Source: Dyadobacter sp. MSC1_007 (GTDB lineage Bacteria; Bacteroidota; Bacteroidia; Cytophagales; Spirosomataceae). Taken from it: a DNA stretch of 64,000 nucleotides. Under the pieces are notes generated by a model. That model did not search any database and was not told the DNA's origin. It was given only the letters and a program-made list of their open reading frames with translations. The stretch covers positions 434,001 through 498,000 of the forward strand of contig NZ_JAMOZL010000005.1 of NCBI RefSeq assembly GCF_023667495.1, written 5' to 3'. Numbering within the stretch: position 1 is the stretch's first letter; the number at the start of each line of letters is the position of its first letter. Shown here piece by piece: positions 35,902 to 44,242 of the stretch. Made by a program: the position numbers and the translations under genes.

Positions 35902-36366
35902 CTAATGGCTTTTCTTCTCGATCTTCTTATGTATTTCGAGCGTTTCGGACAAGGCTGCCGATCCGTACCAAACAAGCAAATCCATATCCAGCATCTTCGC
36001 CTGAACGGCAGGGTCAGTTTCAACCAGCTTTTTGCCTTCTTCAATACTGGTCACATTGAGAATAAACAATCCCCTGTATTTATCATTTTTTGCGAACGGC
36101 CCGGCCACAACGAGTTTGCCTTCCGCGACTAGCCTATTAATATTCCGCATATGGCCTGCAAACAGACTGTCTGTTGCACTTTTTGAAAAACCCGTCGCGC
36201 TACCGGTTTTCAGCAGCACCAGCACATATTTTTTCATACCATATTCGTCGGCATTCAGCTTTTTGGCAAGTGTAGAATCATAGGCGACTTTGGAGGATTG
36301 CGCTTTCGCATGATATGGGATCGCGAGTGCGGAGAGTAGGAGCAGTGTGATGTACAGAGGTTTCAT
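35902..36366 (-). CDS. Exported YCII-domain protein
   Basis: A 154-residue protein. Signal peptide about 1-22 (ending AKAQ). Residues about 40-140 resemble a YCII domain, with KKYVLVLLKTG, HMRNINRLVAEGKLVVAGPF and the DPAVQAKMLDMDLLVWYG ending. The conserved YCII His is present in GHMRNINR. Most YCII proteins are cytosolic and some are dehydrochlorinase-like enzymes, so the signal peptide is unusual. Function unknown. It is oriented like clpB but separated by 123 bp. Confidence 0.8.
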   Translation of the reverse strand: MKPLYITLLLLSALAIPYHAKAQSSKVAYDSTLAKKLNADEYGMKKYVLVLLKTGSATGFSKSATDSLFAGHMRNINRLVAEGKLVVAGPFAKNDKYRGLFILNVTSIEEGKKLVETDPAVQAKMLDMDLLVWYGSAALSETLEIHKKIEKKSH

Positions 36367-36446
36367 AGCAGTCGAATTTAGTTTTGGTTGTCAGATAAAT
36401 GTATTGAAATTTCACCTTAAAATAGCATAGGGCATACCCCAACAAA

Positions 36447-36477
36447 AAAGCTGCAAAGGGTCATCCAGTGCAGCTTT
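36447..36477 (-). terminator. Terminator after lysA
   Basis: A 9-bp stem AAAGCTGCA / TGCAGCTTT (36447-36455 with 36469-36477) has a 13-nt loop. On the minus strand it is followed by further T residues. It lies about 25 bp past the lysA stop. Confidence 0.8.
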
Positions 36478-36500
36478 CTTAATCTTTAAAGACAGGTTTT

Positions 36501-37730
36501 TTAAATATCGGTTTGTGTCTTCAGAAGATCCTCCATCGTTTCGCGCCGTCTTACCAGCTTTGCTACGCCATTGTCGATCAGCACTTCGGCGGGGCGGAAA
36601 CGGGCGTTGTAATTCGAGCTCATGGTTAATCCATAGGCGCCTGCATTCAAAAATGCGAGCACATCACCCTGGCGAACTTCGGGCAATTCGCGGTCTGAGG
36701 CAAACGTGTCAGTTTCGCAGATGTAGCCTACCACATTGTAATGCTTTAAGGCACCTTTCGGGTTTGAAATATTAAGAATATGATGGTAAGAGCCGTACAT
36801 CATTGGGCGGATCAGATGGTTAAGACCGGAATCCACATGCACAAAATTCCTCGCGGGATCTTCTTTTACCACTGTTGTTTTTACAAAAAGAAAGCCCGAC
36901 TCACTCACCAAAAATTTGCCTGGCTCGAACCATAGTTGCAGCTCACGGCCATATTCCTGGCAGAAAGTCTGAAAGCGTTTGGATATTTTTTTACCCAGCA
37001 AATCCATGTCTGTGATGTCGTCGCCGGGAAGGTAAGAAACCTTAAAGCCGCCACCGAGGTCAATCACTTCGAGATCGGGGAAATATTTAGCTGTTTCGAG
37101 CAGGATATCGGCCACTTTCAGGAAAGGTTCGGCGTCCTTAATATCCGAGCCTGTATGTTGGTGCAGCCCGATTACTTTGACGTTGTATTTCTTAATCACT
37201 TCCAGAATCTGATCCCGCAGTAACACGGAAATCCCAAACTTGGAATCGGCATGTGCAGTCATGATCTTGGCGTTGCCACCAGCAGCAACATTAGGTTTAA
37301 TGCGGATCATGCAAGGCTTAGTATCGCCATAAGTTTGTCCAAACCATTCGAGTAAAGGAATACTATCGACATTAACCACAGCGCCAGCTTTCACCGCCGC
37401 CCTCACTTCCTCAAAAGGCACACCGCTTGGTGTAAAAGTGACCTGGCTGGCATTATAACCCGCAATTTTCGCCATTTCGAATTCACCAGGGGAAACGACA
37501 TCCAGTTCCACCCCGATCTCACGCATCAGGCGCAAAATTGCGAGATTAGTGTTGGCCTTGCAGGCATATTTGATCTTCATATTCACGCCTGCAAAAGCGT
37601 GTTGAAGTTCGGCAGCCTTCCTACGGATCGTGGCGCCATCATACACATATAACGGGCTTCCGTATTGGTTTAATAACTGGATAGGGTCGATGCCCTGAAT
37701 GGAATAGGGGTAATGATCGGATAGTTGCAT
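36501..37730 (-). CDS. lysA: Diaminopimelate decarboxylase
   Basis: PLP-dependent alanine-racemase-fold enzyme of 409 residues catalysing the last step of lysine synthesis (meso-DAP to lysine). Lys58 in KYACKANTN binds PLP. The phosphate-binding glycine loop DLGGGFK and the C-terminal CETDTFA with the substrate-binding Cys are present. AYGLTMSSNYNAR fits the end of the family. The pyrF gene lies 39 bp upstream on the same strand, so they may be co-transcribed. Confidence 0.96.
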   Translation of the reverse strand: MQLSDHYPYSIQGIDPIQLLNQYGSPLYVYDGATIRRKAAELQHAFAGVNMKIKYACKANTNLAILRLMREIGVELDVVSPGEFEMAKIAGYNASQVTFTPSGVPFEEVRAAVKAGAVVNVDSIPLLEWFGQTYGDTKPCMIRIKPNVAAGGNAKIMTAHADSKFGISVLLRDQILEVIKKYNVKVIGLHQHTGSDIKDAEPFLKVADILLETAKYFPDLEVIDLGGGFKVSYLPGDDITDMDLLGKKISKRFQTFCQEYGRELQLWFEPGKFLVSESGFLFVKTTVVKEDPARNFVHVDSGLNHLIRPMMYGSYHHILNISNPKGALKHYNVVGYICETDTFASDRELPEVRQGDVLAFLNAGAYGLTMSSNYNARFRPAEVLIDNGVAKLVRRRETMEDLLKTQTDI

Positions 37731-37769
37731 TTGAGTATTTTATGAATGATCGTAAGTGTGTTGGAATGA

Positions 37770-38597
37770 TTACTTACAATATTGATCAAGATAAATGGCC
37801 ATTTCCTGTTGCAGTGCGGCGGCTTCTTGTTTCGCTTTTACGGCGAAATCAAGGCCGTTACTTGCGTAAATAATGCTGCGTGCGGCATTTACGAGCAGCC
37901 CGCAGTTTTTGTTCATGCCGTACCGCGACAATTCTTCAAGATTACCGCCCTGCGCGCCTACGCCGGGTACGAGCAAGAAATGATCGGGAACAATGGTCCT
38001 GATTTGCTGAAAGTCGGACGCATGCGTAGCGCCAGCGACATACATCATGCGATCCGGCCCCGCCCATGTCTGAGAAGTGCGCAACACGTGTTCGTATAAT
38101 GGGAAGCCATCGACAGTAACCCGCTGGAAATCAGAACTGCCTGGGTTCGAGGTTAATGCAAGAAGGATCACCCATTTACCTTCAAATTCAAGGAAAGGCG
38201 TGACAGAGTCGGCGCCCATATACGGAGCCACAGTAACCGAATCAAAATCCATCCCCGACGACTTAGGATCGAAGAACGTGCGGGCATATAGCCCCGAAGT
38301 GTTGCCGATGTCGCCCCGCTTCGCATCCGCGATCGTGAAGTGGCTTTTTGGGATATATTCAATGGTTTTTTGCAAACTTTCCCAGCCTTTCGGTCCTAGT
38401 GCTTCGTAGAATGCAATGTTTGGTTTGTAGGAAACACAAAAATCAGCCGTAGCATCGATAATTTGTTTGTTGAATTCAAAAACAGGGTCTGCTGCTTTCA
38501 ACAAGTGCTGTGGGATTTTCTGGATATCGGTGTCCAGACCAACGCATAAATAGGACTTTTTGCTGGAAATTTGCTGAAAAAGCTCTTGATAAGTCAT
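37770..38597 (-). CDS. pyrF: Orotidine 5'-phosphate decarboxylase, type 2
   Basis: A 275-residue TIM-barrel enzyme converting OMP to UMP. The length and the motifs [17 protein letters not shown] and [10 protein letters not shown] (catalytic Asp/Lys set) fit the longer type 2 family of PyrF. The C-terminal [11 protein letters not shown] is the phosphate-binding loop. The gene begins divergent to rfbC with about 100 bp between. Together with pyrH it covers two pyrimidine steps, but the two genes are 35 kb apart. Confidence 0.96.
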   Translation of the reverse strand: MTYQELFQQISSKKSYLCVGLDTDIQKIPQHLLKAADPVFEFNKQIIDATADFCVSYKPNIAFYEALGPKGWESLQKTIEYIPKSHFTIADAKRGDIGNTSGLYARTFFDPKSSGMDFDSVTVAPYMGADSVTPFLEFEGKWVILLALTSNPGSSDFQRVTVDGFPLYEHVLRTSQTWAGPDRMMYVAGATHASDFQQIRTIVPDHFLLVPGVGAQGGNLEELSRYGMNKNCGLLVNAARSIIYASNGLDFAVKAKQEAAALQQEMAIYLDQYCK

Positions 38598-38696
38598 GAT
38601 TTTGGAAATATTGCGCCGAAATTACAACCTCTATCAATAGATTCATAAATTTGTCCCAACATTAAGATTTGCTCCAAACTAATAGAATAAATATCC

Positions 38697-39245
38697 ATGC
38701 AGCTTCGAGAAACTTCCATTGCCGGTTTAGTTGAAATTTTCCCACGGATCTTTGAAGATGATCGCGGAATGTTCTTTGAATCGTATAATGAGGAGGTTTT
38801 CGAAAGATTAGGCCTGCCAGTGAATTTTGTTCAGGATAATCAGTCGTTTTCGAAAAAGGGGGTTGTAAGAGGCCTGCACTTTCAGAATGCGCCGTTTGCG
38901 CAGGGTAAACTTGTGCGTGTGATCTCCGGACGGGTTCTGGATGTTGCCGTAGACATCCGTCCTGATTCACCTACTTTTGGTCAGCACGAAATCTTCGAGC
39001 TTCGTAGCGACACTAATAATATCGCTTACATTCCAGAGGGTTTTGCACACGGCTTTGTCGCGTTGGAGGACACGATTTTTAGTTACAAATGTACCAATGT
39101 GTATAATAAGGGTGCTGAGTCCGGCATTCTCTGGAATGATCCCGATTTGAATATCGATTGGGGAATTTCTGATCCAATCGTTTCGGAAAAAGACCTGGTT
39201 CTGCCTACTTTCAAGTCATTATTCGGCGAGTTGAAAGCCAGATAA
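38697..39245 (+). CDS. rfbC: dTDP-4-dehydrorhamnose 3,5-epimerase
   Basis: A 182-residue cupin-fold epimerase in dTDP-L-rhamnose synthesis. The catalytic His (VVRGLHFQ) and Tyr are in place, and EGFAHGFVALED and IDWGISDPIVSEKD match RmlC. The other dTDP-rhamnose genes (rfbA, B, D) are not in the window. A solitary rfbC is unusual but not rare. It is convergent with the gene at 39248, the stops being separated by two bases. A TAAATTTG box (38646-38653) upstream might be a -7 element, but no matched -33 element is seen. Confidence 0.95.
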   Translation: MQLRETSIAGLVEIFPRIFEDDRGMFFESYNEEVFERLGLPVNFVQDNQSFSKKGVVRGLHFQNAPFAQGKLVRVISGRVLDVAVDIRPDSPTFGQHEIFELRSDTNNIAYIPEGFAHGFVALEDTIFSYKCTNVYNKGAESGILWNDPDLNIDWGISDPIVSEKDLVLPTFKSLFGELKAR

Positions 39246-39247
39246 TT

Positions 39248-39928
39248 CTATTTTTCAAAAAGCTCTTCCAGCGCCTTTGAAGCTACTTTTCGGGCGGAGT
39301 TCGGGTTTTGGCCGGTGATGAGCCGTTCATCCATTTCGATGAATTCCATAAATGGGATAACCGTTTTGGTATAATGCGCGCCCCGTTCTTTCAGCTTATC
39401 TTCCAGATAAAACGGCACCTCACTTACAAAGCTGACCAAGGCTTCCTCGACATTGGAATAGCCTGTCAGGTATTTGTCCTGGATGAACAAGGTTCCATCC
39501 GATAGCCGGATATTCAGCAATCCGCAAATGCCGTGGCTAACGGCGGTGATCATGCCATTTCTCTCGTAAATGGTTTTTGCGAGATGCTGTAACTCAGAAT
39601 TTTCGGGAAAATCCCACATTGCTCCGTGGCCGCCTGCGAAGTAAACGAGACGGTAATCGGTAGCGTCCACCTCGGAAGGCTTCGGGGAATTTTGCAGTTT
39701 TTTGCGAAAAGCGTCATCTTCCCAATATCGCAAATTACATTCATCTTTCAGGTCGAGGCTCCTTTCATCCACTGGTATTACCCCACCCAGCGGACTTATG
39801 ATGTCCATCATGATGCGTCGTTTGGCCATCACATCGTAAAAATGCGTGAGCTCGCTTAGCCACAAGCCTGTTTTGGATGACTTGGCAGGATAAGTATCGT
39901 GATTGGTACAAACGATCAGGACTTTCAT
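39248..39928 (-). CDS. Class I glutamine-amidotransferase-like (Hsp31-like) protein without canonical Cys
   Basis: A 226-residue DJ-1/PfpI superfamily protein. The conserved FAGGHGAMWDFP loop and the GLWLSELTHFYD N-terminus resemble Hsp31/glyoxalase III-type proteins. At the nucleophile elbow the sequence is AVSHGICGLL: Ser131 stands where family members normally have Cys, and the only nearby Cys is Cys135, four residues later. Enzyme activity may be lost or use Cys135. Role unknown, perhaps stress related. Single gene on the minus strand. Confidence 0.82.
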   Translation of the reverse strand: MKVLIVCTNHDTYPAKSSKTGLWLSELTHFYDVMAKRRIMMDIISPLGGVIPVDERSLDLKDECNLRYWEDDAFRKKLQNSPKPSEVDATDYRLVYFAGGHGAMWDFPENSELQHLAKTIYERNGMITAVSHGICGLLNIRLSDGTLFIQDKYLTGYSNVEEALVSFVSEVPFYLEDKLKERGAHYTKTVIPFMEFIEMDERLITGQNPNSARKVASKALEELFEK

Positions 39929-40005
39929 AGCTAATGGATGGAATGACTGTGGGAAATATAGTATAAATCCCAGAAGTTTCCAGCGTAATGGCTGAAAGTG
40001 GCTTT

Positions 40006-40665
40006 TTAACTCAATAGCTGGTTCTTGTAGGCGAATGCTACGGCAGCGGCGGTGCTTTTTGTACCGGTTTTTTCCAATACCCTCAGGCGGTGGCCCTCAA
40101 CGGTTCTTACACTAATGAAAAGTTTATCGCCGATCTCGTTCGTCGACAAGCCGTCACAAATTAATTGCAATACTTCTTTCTCCCGCGTTGACAATGCAAC
40201 GTTACAGGCATTTGGGAAGAATGGATGTTTGTTGACCTGCCGGTTCACCATTTTGCGGTGCATGGCCTTGGAAACGAAGTCGTTGTAGTAAAAACCGTCC
40301 TCATGCACCCTGCGAATCGCTTTTTCAACTTCATCCGGGCTGGTATCCTTTAAAAGATAACCTTGTACGCCTTTTTCCAGCATATGTATTACAAACCGGT
40401 CTTCATTATACATGGAGACGACAATTACCTTGATGTTTGGAAAGCGTTCAAATGCAGCTTCGGTAGCTTGAATGCCGTCCATGACTGGCATTTGCAAGTC
40501 CATAAATACGATGTCAGGCGTATTGGCAGGCAGCCTGTCCAGAAGCTCCTGCCCGTTTGCAGCTTCCAATATAAATTCGAAGTCCGGAATGCCGCTCAGC
40601 ATCGAGATAAATCCCTTTCTGAACAGTTCGTGATCGTCGGCGATTCCTAGTTTAAGGGTAGTCAT
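40006..40665 (-). CDS. NarL/FixJ-type response regulator
   Basis: A 219-residue two-component regulator. The receiver domain has an acidic pocket (Asp10, Asp11), phospho-acceptor Asp56 (VFMDLQMP) and a conserved Lys (YLLKDTSPDE). The LuxR-type helix-turn-helix at the C-terminus reads LSTREKEVLQLICDG and FISVRTVEGHR. It ends a four-gene operon whose kinase gene starts 6 bp upstream. Its target promoters are unknown, but its own upstream gene set is a natural candidate. Confidence 0.95.
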   Translation of the reverse strand: MTTLKLGIADDHELFRKGFISMLSGIPDFEFILEAANGQELLDRLPANTPDIVFMDLQMPVMDGIQATEAAFERFPNIKVIVVSMYNEDRFVIHMLEKGVQGYLLKDTSPDEVEKAIRRVHEDGFYYNDFVSKAMHRKMVNRQVNKHPFFPNACNVALSTREKEVLQLICDGLSTNEIGDKLFISVRTVEGHRLRVLEKTGTKSTAAAVAFAYKNQLLS

Positions 40666-40671
40666 AGCATT

Positions 40672-41535
40672 TTAAATATTCACTCGTTCCCGGCGGAATG
40701 GATGTAATGGTTCAGGTTTGTTCCCGGATGCCGGATTGACCGGGATCCTTGCGATGGCACTGGAACCGCCCTGCGTGGGTTGTTCGTATTGCACTGTTCC
40801 GTTAACAATAGCCAGGCGGCTTTCGATCCCGAGCAAGCCCAGCCCAGCCAGATTACTTTCTTTTATTTTATCAGGATCGAATCCCACACCGTTGTCGGTA
40901 ACCCGTAGCCCTATGATTTCTTCATCTATTTCCAGCGAAATGTCAATCTTATTGCAATTCGCATGCTTAATAGCGTTGTTGACGAGCTCCTGCATGATGC
41001 GGTAGAGCGTGAGTTCCAGCTTCTGGCCCTGGCGCGGGAATTCCTCAGTACTGGATTGGAATGAAATGACCAGGTTATTGTCTTCTTCAAGCTTGTGGAT
41101 AAATTCTTCGATGGCCTCCATCAACCCAAATCGTTCCAAAGTAGTAGGCACAAGATCCCTCGTAATGCGCCGCACGTGCAGGATCGTTTCCTCGACGAGC
41201 GATTGCGACTTCTTCATGATAGCATCTTCCTTGTCATCCCCCGACGTGACGATTAGCTTGCTCAACTGATTGAGACTTAGCTTTGTGAGTGACAGCATGG
41301 TTCCAATATCGTCGTGCAGATCCTGGGCAATGCGTCGCCGCTCTGTTTCTTCGGAGTTCAGTGCAGTGTCGAGCAGGAGGCGATTATAGTTTTTTTCAAT
41401 GTCGTTGATCTTCTTTTCTTCTTCGAACTTCTTTTTTTGATAGTACATGACGAACATGATCACAAAGAAAGCCATCATCAGCATGGCAATGGATGCGATG
41501 AGCAGGACCAGTTTTAGTTCGTCATTATTTTGCAT
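40672..41535 (-). CDS. Sensor histidine kinase (HisKA_3, NarX/DesK-like)
   Basis: A 287-residue membrane kinase. One TM helix (about 9-32) is followed by a coiled linker, the HisKA_3 dimerisation domain with phospho-acceptor His74 (RRRIAQDLHDDIG), and an HATPase domain with NNAIKHA (N box), DNGVGFD (G1) and GLGLLGIESRL (G2). It has no periplasmic sensor domain, so sensing may come from the multi-TM protein encoded directly upstream, with which its gene overlaps by 11 bp. It phosphorylates the regulator encoded 6 bp downstream. Confidence 0.93.
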   Translation of the reverse strand: MQNNDELKLVLLIASIAMLMMAFFVIMFVMYYQKKKFEEEKKINDIEKNYNRLLLDTALNSEETERRRIAQDLHDDIGTMLSLTKLSLNQLSKLIVTSGDDKEDAIMKKSQSLVEETILHVRRITRDLVPTTLERFGLMEAIEEFIHKLEEDNNLVISFQSSTEEFPRQGQKLELTLYRIMQELVNNAIKHANCNKIDISLEIDEEIIGLRVTDNGVGFDPDKIKESNLAGLGLLGIESRLAIVNGTVQYEQPTQGGSSAIARIPVNPASGNKPEPLHPFRRERVNI

Positions 41536-42220
41536 AGGAACTGTCAGAATATTGCGAAATGCCGATACTGAAAAGTATGATACTTACGCTTTCGAAGACA
41601 TAAGGGACATTGTATAAAATGCCGATGTCCATCCATTCTTCCCATTTCGATGCATAGTGTAGAACTGGTGCTATAAATAACAGACTGGAATAATATAGCA
41701 ACAATCCTGAACATATCCAAAAGAAAGGGTAATTGAGCAAATTGGGTATTCTTAAAGCGCGTATGGTGTTATAAAAATATAGCAGTATCCAAAAAAGCAT
41801 CAATAGACTTTCAACAGTGGTAGAATATAACACCATGCTGTGGTTGTGCAGATCAAGCAGTGAGGGATTCGTTTGAACGATATCCCACACTGAAAAACCA
41901 ACGAAAACCGGCATTGAAATGATCAACCATGTCTTTTGCTGCTTATACTCTAGTTTATAATAATACATGCAACTGGTCAGAACATACCTTACCGGTACAC
42001 TCAAATTGTAAAAAAGTACCGTATTTCTCTGATTTGAGGCCCATTCGAACATGGTAAAATCAAGTACAAACTTAAAAACCAGATAGATAAGGAGAATTAA
42101 GAATGTTCTTTCATGATAAGCCTTACTTCTCCATATCAAAAAGATGGGCAAAAGGGTTAAAAAAACCGGAATGCTCGCTAATGGTTGTCTTTTAAAATAG
42201 GAGAAATAAGTTTCGAGCAT
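41525..42220 (-). CDS. Multi-TM membrane protein of a two-component operon
   Basis: A 231-residue protein with about seven hydrophobic helices (FPVFLTLLPIFLIW-type first helix, then LIYLVFKFVLDFTMFEW, and so on), loops short and mostly aromatic. It lies between the small gene upstream and the kinase downstream, overlapping the kinase by 11 bp. The layout suggests a membrane sensor or partner of the kinase, but this is only inferred; the sequence matches no family I recognise. Confidence 0.68.
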   Translation of the reverse strand: MLETYFSYFKRQPLASIPVFLTLLPIFLIWRSKAYHERTFLILLIYLVFKFVLDFTMFEWASNQRNTVLFYNLSVPVRYVLTSCMYYYKLEYKQQKTWLIISMPVFVGFSVWDIVQTNPSLLDLHNHSMVLYSTTVESLLMLFWILLYFYNTIRALRIPNLLNYPFFWICSGLLLYYSSLLFIAPVLHYASKWEEWMDIGILYNVPYVFESVSIILFSIGISQYSDSSYAK

Positions 42221-42240
42221 TTAGAAACTATAGTTGAAAG

Positions 42241-42648
42241 TTAGCAGTGACGAGGGCAAATAGGGCCGTTGACTAATGCTTGTCCATCGTCTGTTGGCAT
42301 ATCCTTGTGGCCACCCACGGTAACAAGTCCGGAAAGATCTACCCCGTCAGCGTCCACAGGAACAATGATAAGCCGTGGTGTCGGTTTGCCCTTGCCGTTG
42401 GCAGTTACAACCGGCTCATCTCCGTCATGGTCTTCATCTCTCAGTCCATAATAGACGCGAAAGCCGACAGGTTTGCCATTGCATCCCTTCATCAGTTTTT
42501 GAAAGGTTTCAAGGCCAAAAAATTCTGCTTCTACGTAATTTTTTCCACCTTTAACAATTTGCTCTCTTACTCCCTGATGACTTTTGGTAAACAATTTTGC
42601 TTCTTTTGCGGAGATAAGCTGGCCTTCTGTTCCTGTATATTTTGGCAT
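42241..42648 (-). CDS. Small protein with C-terminal Cys-x3-Cys, unknown function
   Basis: A 135-residue protein starting at ATG 42648 (upstream in-frame codons to 42720 look non-conserved). It is soluble, with mixed charge. It contains GFRVYYGLRDEDHDGDEPV, a PTPRLIIVPVDADG strand, VGGHKDMPTDD and a C-terminal PICPRHC. The Cys-x3-Cys end may bind metal or form a disulfide. I recall similar short Cys-tailed proteins beside kinases in Cytophagales but cannot name a family. It lies 20 bp upstream of the membrane-protein gene and so leads the four-gene operon. Confidence 0.6.
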   Translation of the reverse strand: MPKYTGTEGQLISAKEAKLFTKSHQGVREQIVKGGKNYVEAEFFGLETFQKLMKGCNGKPVGFRVYYGLRDEDHDGDEPVVTANGKGKPTPRLIIVPVDADGVDLSGLVTVGGHKDMPTDDGQALVNGPICPRHC

Positions 42649-42796
42649 GGCTTTAAAATAAGGTTTTGGGTTGATACTAATAGGTAAAGTTAAATTGATA
42701 CCCCTGGACCGCCAAACCATGCATATTGAATTGATTTAACGGTTTTTATGTAACCATTTGAAAATCAAGCACAATGCCAAAAGTTGGTGCAAAATC

Positions 42797-42810
42797 ACGT
42801 AATATTACGT
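42797..42810. promoter_or_regulatory. 14-bp perfect palindrome upstream of the two-component operon
   Basis: ACGTAATATTACGT is fully self-complementary. It lies about 150 bp upstream of the small Cys-tailed gene and between divergent transcription units. It could bind the response regulator encoded in the same operon, but no experimental or comparative support is available in the window. Confidence 0.35.
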
Positions 42811-42918
42811 ATAGACGCTGCGCAAGATTACGAAGTTGCATTTGTAAGCCTACCTGGGACAAAAAACACGCATTTTCACTCTAAAAACCTTGGTGTGAGC
42901 GCTATACATTTGTAAAGC

Positions 42919-43007
42919 GTTAGGGAAGACTTTCAAGGCTTTCTCATCAAGATTAAAGGGTTAGGTTATATTCGAAAGCCGCGGGGGGTGTCCTCCGCGG
43001 CTTTTTT
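42919..43007 (+). ncRNA. Candidate small RNA in the 42649-43051 gap
   Basis: The only gap above 300 bp ends in a strong plus-strand terminator (42975-43007) although no plus-strand gene precedes it. TACATTTG at 42905-42912 matches the -7 box TAnnTTTG; a -33 TTG at the right distance is not evident (TTG 42890 is only 12 bp away). A transcript of about 90 nt from roughly 42919 to the terminator is possible. No known RNA family (tmRNA, 6S, SRP RNA) was recognised. Boundaries are estimates. Confidence 0.25.
42975..43007 (+). terminator. Strong intrinsic terminator without a gene before it
   Basis: A 10-bp stem AAAGCCGCGG / CCGCGGCTTT (42975-42984 with 42995-43004) has a 10-nt loop and six T in the exit (43002-43007). 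The genes on both sides do not account for it: the left one is on the minus strand and the right one starts after it. Confidence 0.88.
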
Positions 43008-43051
43008 GGTTCCCGCTGGCAAATGAGCCATTTAAGTATTTGATTTGGGTC

Positions 43052-43330
43052 ATGAACAAACCAACAATCGAAATCGAATATTGCCCTAAATGTGGCTGGC
43101 TGCTCCGTGCAGCCTGGATGGCGCAGGAGCTGCTGACGACTTTCACGGACGATTTGTATGCGGTGCAGTTGAGGCCGTCGGAAGTGGCGGGGCGGTACAC
43201 AATCATGTTAAATAGCGAACTTATCTGGGACAGGAAGCGGGAAGGCCACTTTCCGGAGCCTAAGGAAATCAAGCAAAAGGTAAGGGATATCATCGCTCCG
43301 GATCGCAGTCTCGGGCATAATGACCGGTAA
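43052..43330 (+). CDS. SelT/SelW/SelH (Rdx)-family thioredoxin-like protein, Cys form
   Basis: A 92-residue protein from ATG 43052. It opens with IEIEYCPKCGWLLRAAWMAQ: the CxxC redox motif with Cys in place of the Sec of selenoprotein W, followed by the E-L-L-x-T-F region and the LNSELIWDRKREGHFPEPKEIK ending that characterise the family. Rdx proteins are thioredoxin-fold redox proteins of uncertain function. An upstream in-frame TTG (43040) is less likely. It sits after the orphan terminator and before an Hsp20-like gene. Confidence 0.88.
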   Translation: MNKPTIEIEYCPKCGWLLRAAWMAQELLTTFTDDLYAVQLRPSEVAGRYTIMLNSELIWDRKREGHFPEPKEIKQKVRDIIAPDRSLGHNDR

Positions 43331-43585
43331 AGAGGATGTTTTTCGCTGAATTAGGACATTATGTCGCAAAGTGTGGGGCCGCAACTGCAATTTTGGCATT
43401 TTGGTAGTTTCGCGTTAGTCTTTAACGAGGAATTAACAATGCGGTAATTGTATTTAATTATTTGATAATCACAACGTTATGATAATATCAAAGTAAGACT
43501 TTTTTTAGTTTCGTTCCGAAATCTAATCTTTGGCACGCAGTTTTTCGTTAATAGGTAAAACTTGTGAACCTAAAACGCGATAGCT

Positions 43586-44008
43586 ATGGAAAGCAAACTG
43601 AAAATACCCCGGGAGATGTTGATGAACATAGATTTCATCAACACTGTAAACGGTGGAATGAGTGAGCCCGCTATTAAGCTTGACAAAGGATCGGACGGTT
43701 TTGAAGTAGTTGTGAAAATTCCAGGCATCGAGGTTGAGGATCTGCAATTGGAAGTTGTGAAAGGTAAAAGAAACAGTAACAATCTGAAACTTTTCCATTT
43801 ACTGCCGATATTTTCACAGGAAAATTTGTCCGAAGAAGAGCAGTGGAAAACAATTCGTTTCATCAATACCTTCGTTATCCCGGACGGAGTGGATCTAGAA
43901 AATATCTCAGCCAAATACGACGATACGCTGCGTCATTTGGTGCTGTTTTTACCCTTTGGAAACGAGCAGGGTGACTACCACAGAAAAGTCGATATCGAAC
44001 GTTGGTAG
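43586..44008 (+). CDS. Divergent Hsp20/alpha-crystallin-like protein
   Basis: A 140-residue protein. Residues about 30-140 read as an alpha-crystallin-like beta-sandwich (GFEVVVKIPGIEVEDLQLEV, then a strand INTFVIPDGVDLENISAKYDD and HLVLFLP). The usual C-terminal IXI motif is absent and the loop between strands is longer than in standard small heat-shock proteins. It may be a chaperone-like holdase; identity moderate. The 255 bp before it hold no obvious gene; several AT-rich direct repeats are present but no clear promoter. Confidence 0.68.
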   Translation: MESKLKIPREMLMNIDFINTVNGGMSEPAIKLDKGSDGFEVVVKIPGIEVEDLQLEVVKGKRNSNNLKLFHLLPIFSQENLSEEEQWKTIRFINTFVIPDGVDLENISAKYDDTLRHLVLFLPFGNEQGDYHRKVDIERW

Positions 44009-44029
44009 AACTTATTTGATCATAAAACC

Positions 44030-44059
44030 GCCTGGCAGACTAGTTTGTCGGGCTTTTTT
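44030..44059 (+). terminator. Terminator after the Hsp20-like gene
   Basis: A long hairpin with G-T wobble pairs (about 10 bp, 44030-44040 with 44043-44053) is followed directly by six T (44054-44059). It lies 21 bp beyond the stop. The wobble pairs weaken it compared with the other terminators in the window. Confidence 0.65.
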
Positions 44060-44242
44060 GTTCTTTGGTAATGCAGCAATAAATAGGATATTATGGCGAA
44101 ATGTGGTACTTAATCTGGCTCGGCTTGTATCCTTCCAATAGAATGCATTAAGATTCAGTAAAGATTCTGGCGCATGTAAAAAAAGGAGTTACATATCTGT
44201 ATCTTGCAATATAATACTAGGTGCTCCTCAATTCTCAACGTT

